64,000 nt of DNA, taken from the NCBI RefSeq assembly GCF_900109655.1, contig NZ_FOAT01000002.1, positions 26,299-90,298 on the forward strand, given 5' to 3'. Numbering within the stretch: the first letter of the stretch is position 1; the number at the start of each line of letters is the position of its first letter. The translations under genes and the position numbers were made by a program. Below are positions 63,552 to 64,000 of this stretch, in pieces. The DNA comes from Hominimerdicola alba (lineage in GTDB: Bacteria > Bacillota > Clostridia > Oscillospirales > Ruminococcaceae). The notes under the pieces are model-generated. The model was not told the origin of the DNA. It saw nothing but the letters and a program-made list of their open reading frames with translations, and ran no database searches.

Positions 63552-64000
63552 GTGATAGAGACATTTCGTAATGCCTGGAAGGTTCCGGAATTAAGAAGAA
63601 AGCTTCTATTTACATTTTTCATCATCGTAATATACAGAATAGGCGGTTCCGTACCGGTCCCCTATCTCGATTCTGCGGCACTGAACACATGGTTCCAGGG
63701 CAGCAAAGATTCAGGTGACTTCTTCAGTTACCTGAACGTCCTCTCGGGCGGTAACTTTTCAAAGGCAACTCTGATGGCTCTGTCCGTTGGTCCTTACATC
63801 AACGCGCAGATCATCATTCAGCTGCTTACCTACGCTCTTCCTCCTCTGGAGAGACTCTCCAAGGAAGGCATGGAAGGCAGAAAAACTCTGAACAAGATCA
63901 CCAAGTACACAGCACTTGGTATCGCACTGTTCCAGGGCTGGGCTTACTACAGAACTCTGATGAACGTTGACGGTCAGCAGATCGTACTGTACACAGGTCA
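63552..64000 (+). CDS. secY: SecY preprotein translocase channel, 5' part
   Basis: The gene starts at GTG 63552 (MIETFRNAWKVPELRRKLLF) with a GAGGTG site inside the rplO end, and is cut by the window edge after about 149 codons. The first membrane helix (FTFFIIVIYRIGGSVPVPY), the plug region and GPYINAQIIIQLLTYALPPL (helix 2) are visible. SecY forms the Sec channel with SecE and SecG. Position after rplO is standard. Confidence 0.95.
   Translation, partial: MIETFRNAWKVPELRRKLLFTFFIIVIYRIGGSVPVPYLDSAALNTWFQGSKDSGDFFSYLNVLSGGNFSKATLMALSVGPYINAQIIIQLLTYALPPLERLSKEGMEGRKTLNKITKYTALGIALFQGWAYYRTLMNVDGQQIVLYTG

Overview
The window reads as chromosomal DNA from a low-to-mid GC Gram-positive anaerobe, most likely a Ruminococcus of the R. 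albus kind (family Oscillospiraceae). The reasons are a zinc-type S14, an NFACT-family RqcH, a DivIC/FtsB-like protein next to an S1-domain protein, a one-chain pyruvate:ferredoxin oxidoreductase, strong TTGACA-17-TATAAT promoters, and intracellular plant-polysaccharide enzymes (GH8 exo-oligoxylanase, GH130 mannoside phosphorylase, GH36 alpha-galactosidase, CE2-like esterase). The species is an inference; no 16S rRNA is present.

Layout. 0-5 kb: a parS site and parB, a truncated second copy of the parB 3' end, then sfsA, a Nudix hydrolase and GH36 alpha-galactosidase on the minus strand. 5-7.7 kb: AT-rich intergenic DNA, an orphan small protein, a phosphoribosyltransferase-like gene and hairpin-rich repeats. 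7.7-12.6 kb: a minus-strand run tatD, GT2, sseB-like, Nudix and rqcH. 12.8-15.9 kb: an ECF sigma factor with a large membrane-bound partner whose exposed part is an internal duplication. 16-21.4 kb: a palindromic MITE-like element, then mnmE, mnmG, a coiled-coil protein and serS. 21.7-24.5 kb: plus-strand divIC-like, S1, DUF4321, a lipoprotein and a hypothetical protein. 24.5-28.1 kb: repeats, then an SGNH esterase, a DUF3592-like protein, Nif3 and a membrane coiled-coil protein on the minus strand. 28.6-36.5 kb: a MacB-type ABC efflux operon with two adaptor proteins, then a LytS-like kinase and an unusual response regulator. 36.6-48.3 kb: GH8, glmS, two M16 peptidase-like genes, lgt, a lipoprotein, folD, GH130 and a SecD-like lipoprotein. 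48.6-52.2 kb: pyruvate:ferredoxin oxidoreductase. 52.3-53.2 kb: second copy of the MITE-like element and an XRE regulator. 53.5-64 kb: the S10-spc ribosomal protein operon from rpsJ into secY, with a long leader.

The carbohydrate enzymes all lack signal peptides. They would work in the cytoplasm on imported xylo-, manno- and galacto-oligosaccharides, and pyruvate would then pass to acetyl-CoA through the oxidoreductase. The most unusual features are non-coding: several families of nested palindromes (one copy sits inside the loop of a terminator), a MITE-like element present twice in opposite orientations directly after stop codons, a terminator inside the S10 operon leader, and a structured 222-base gap between rplW and rplB.
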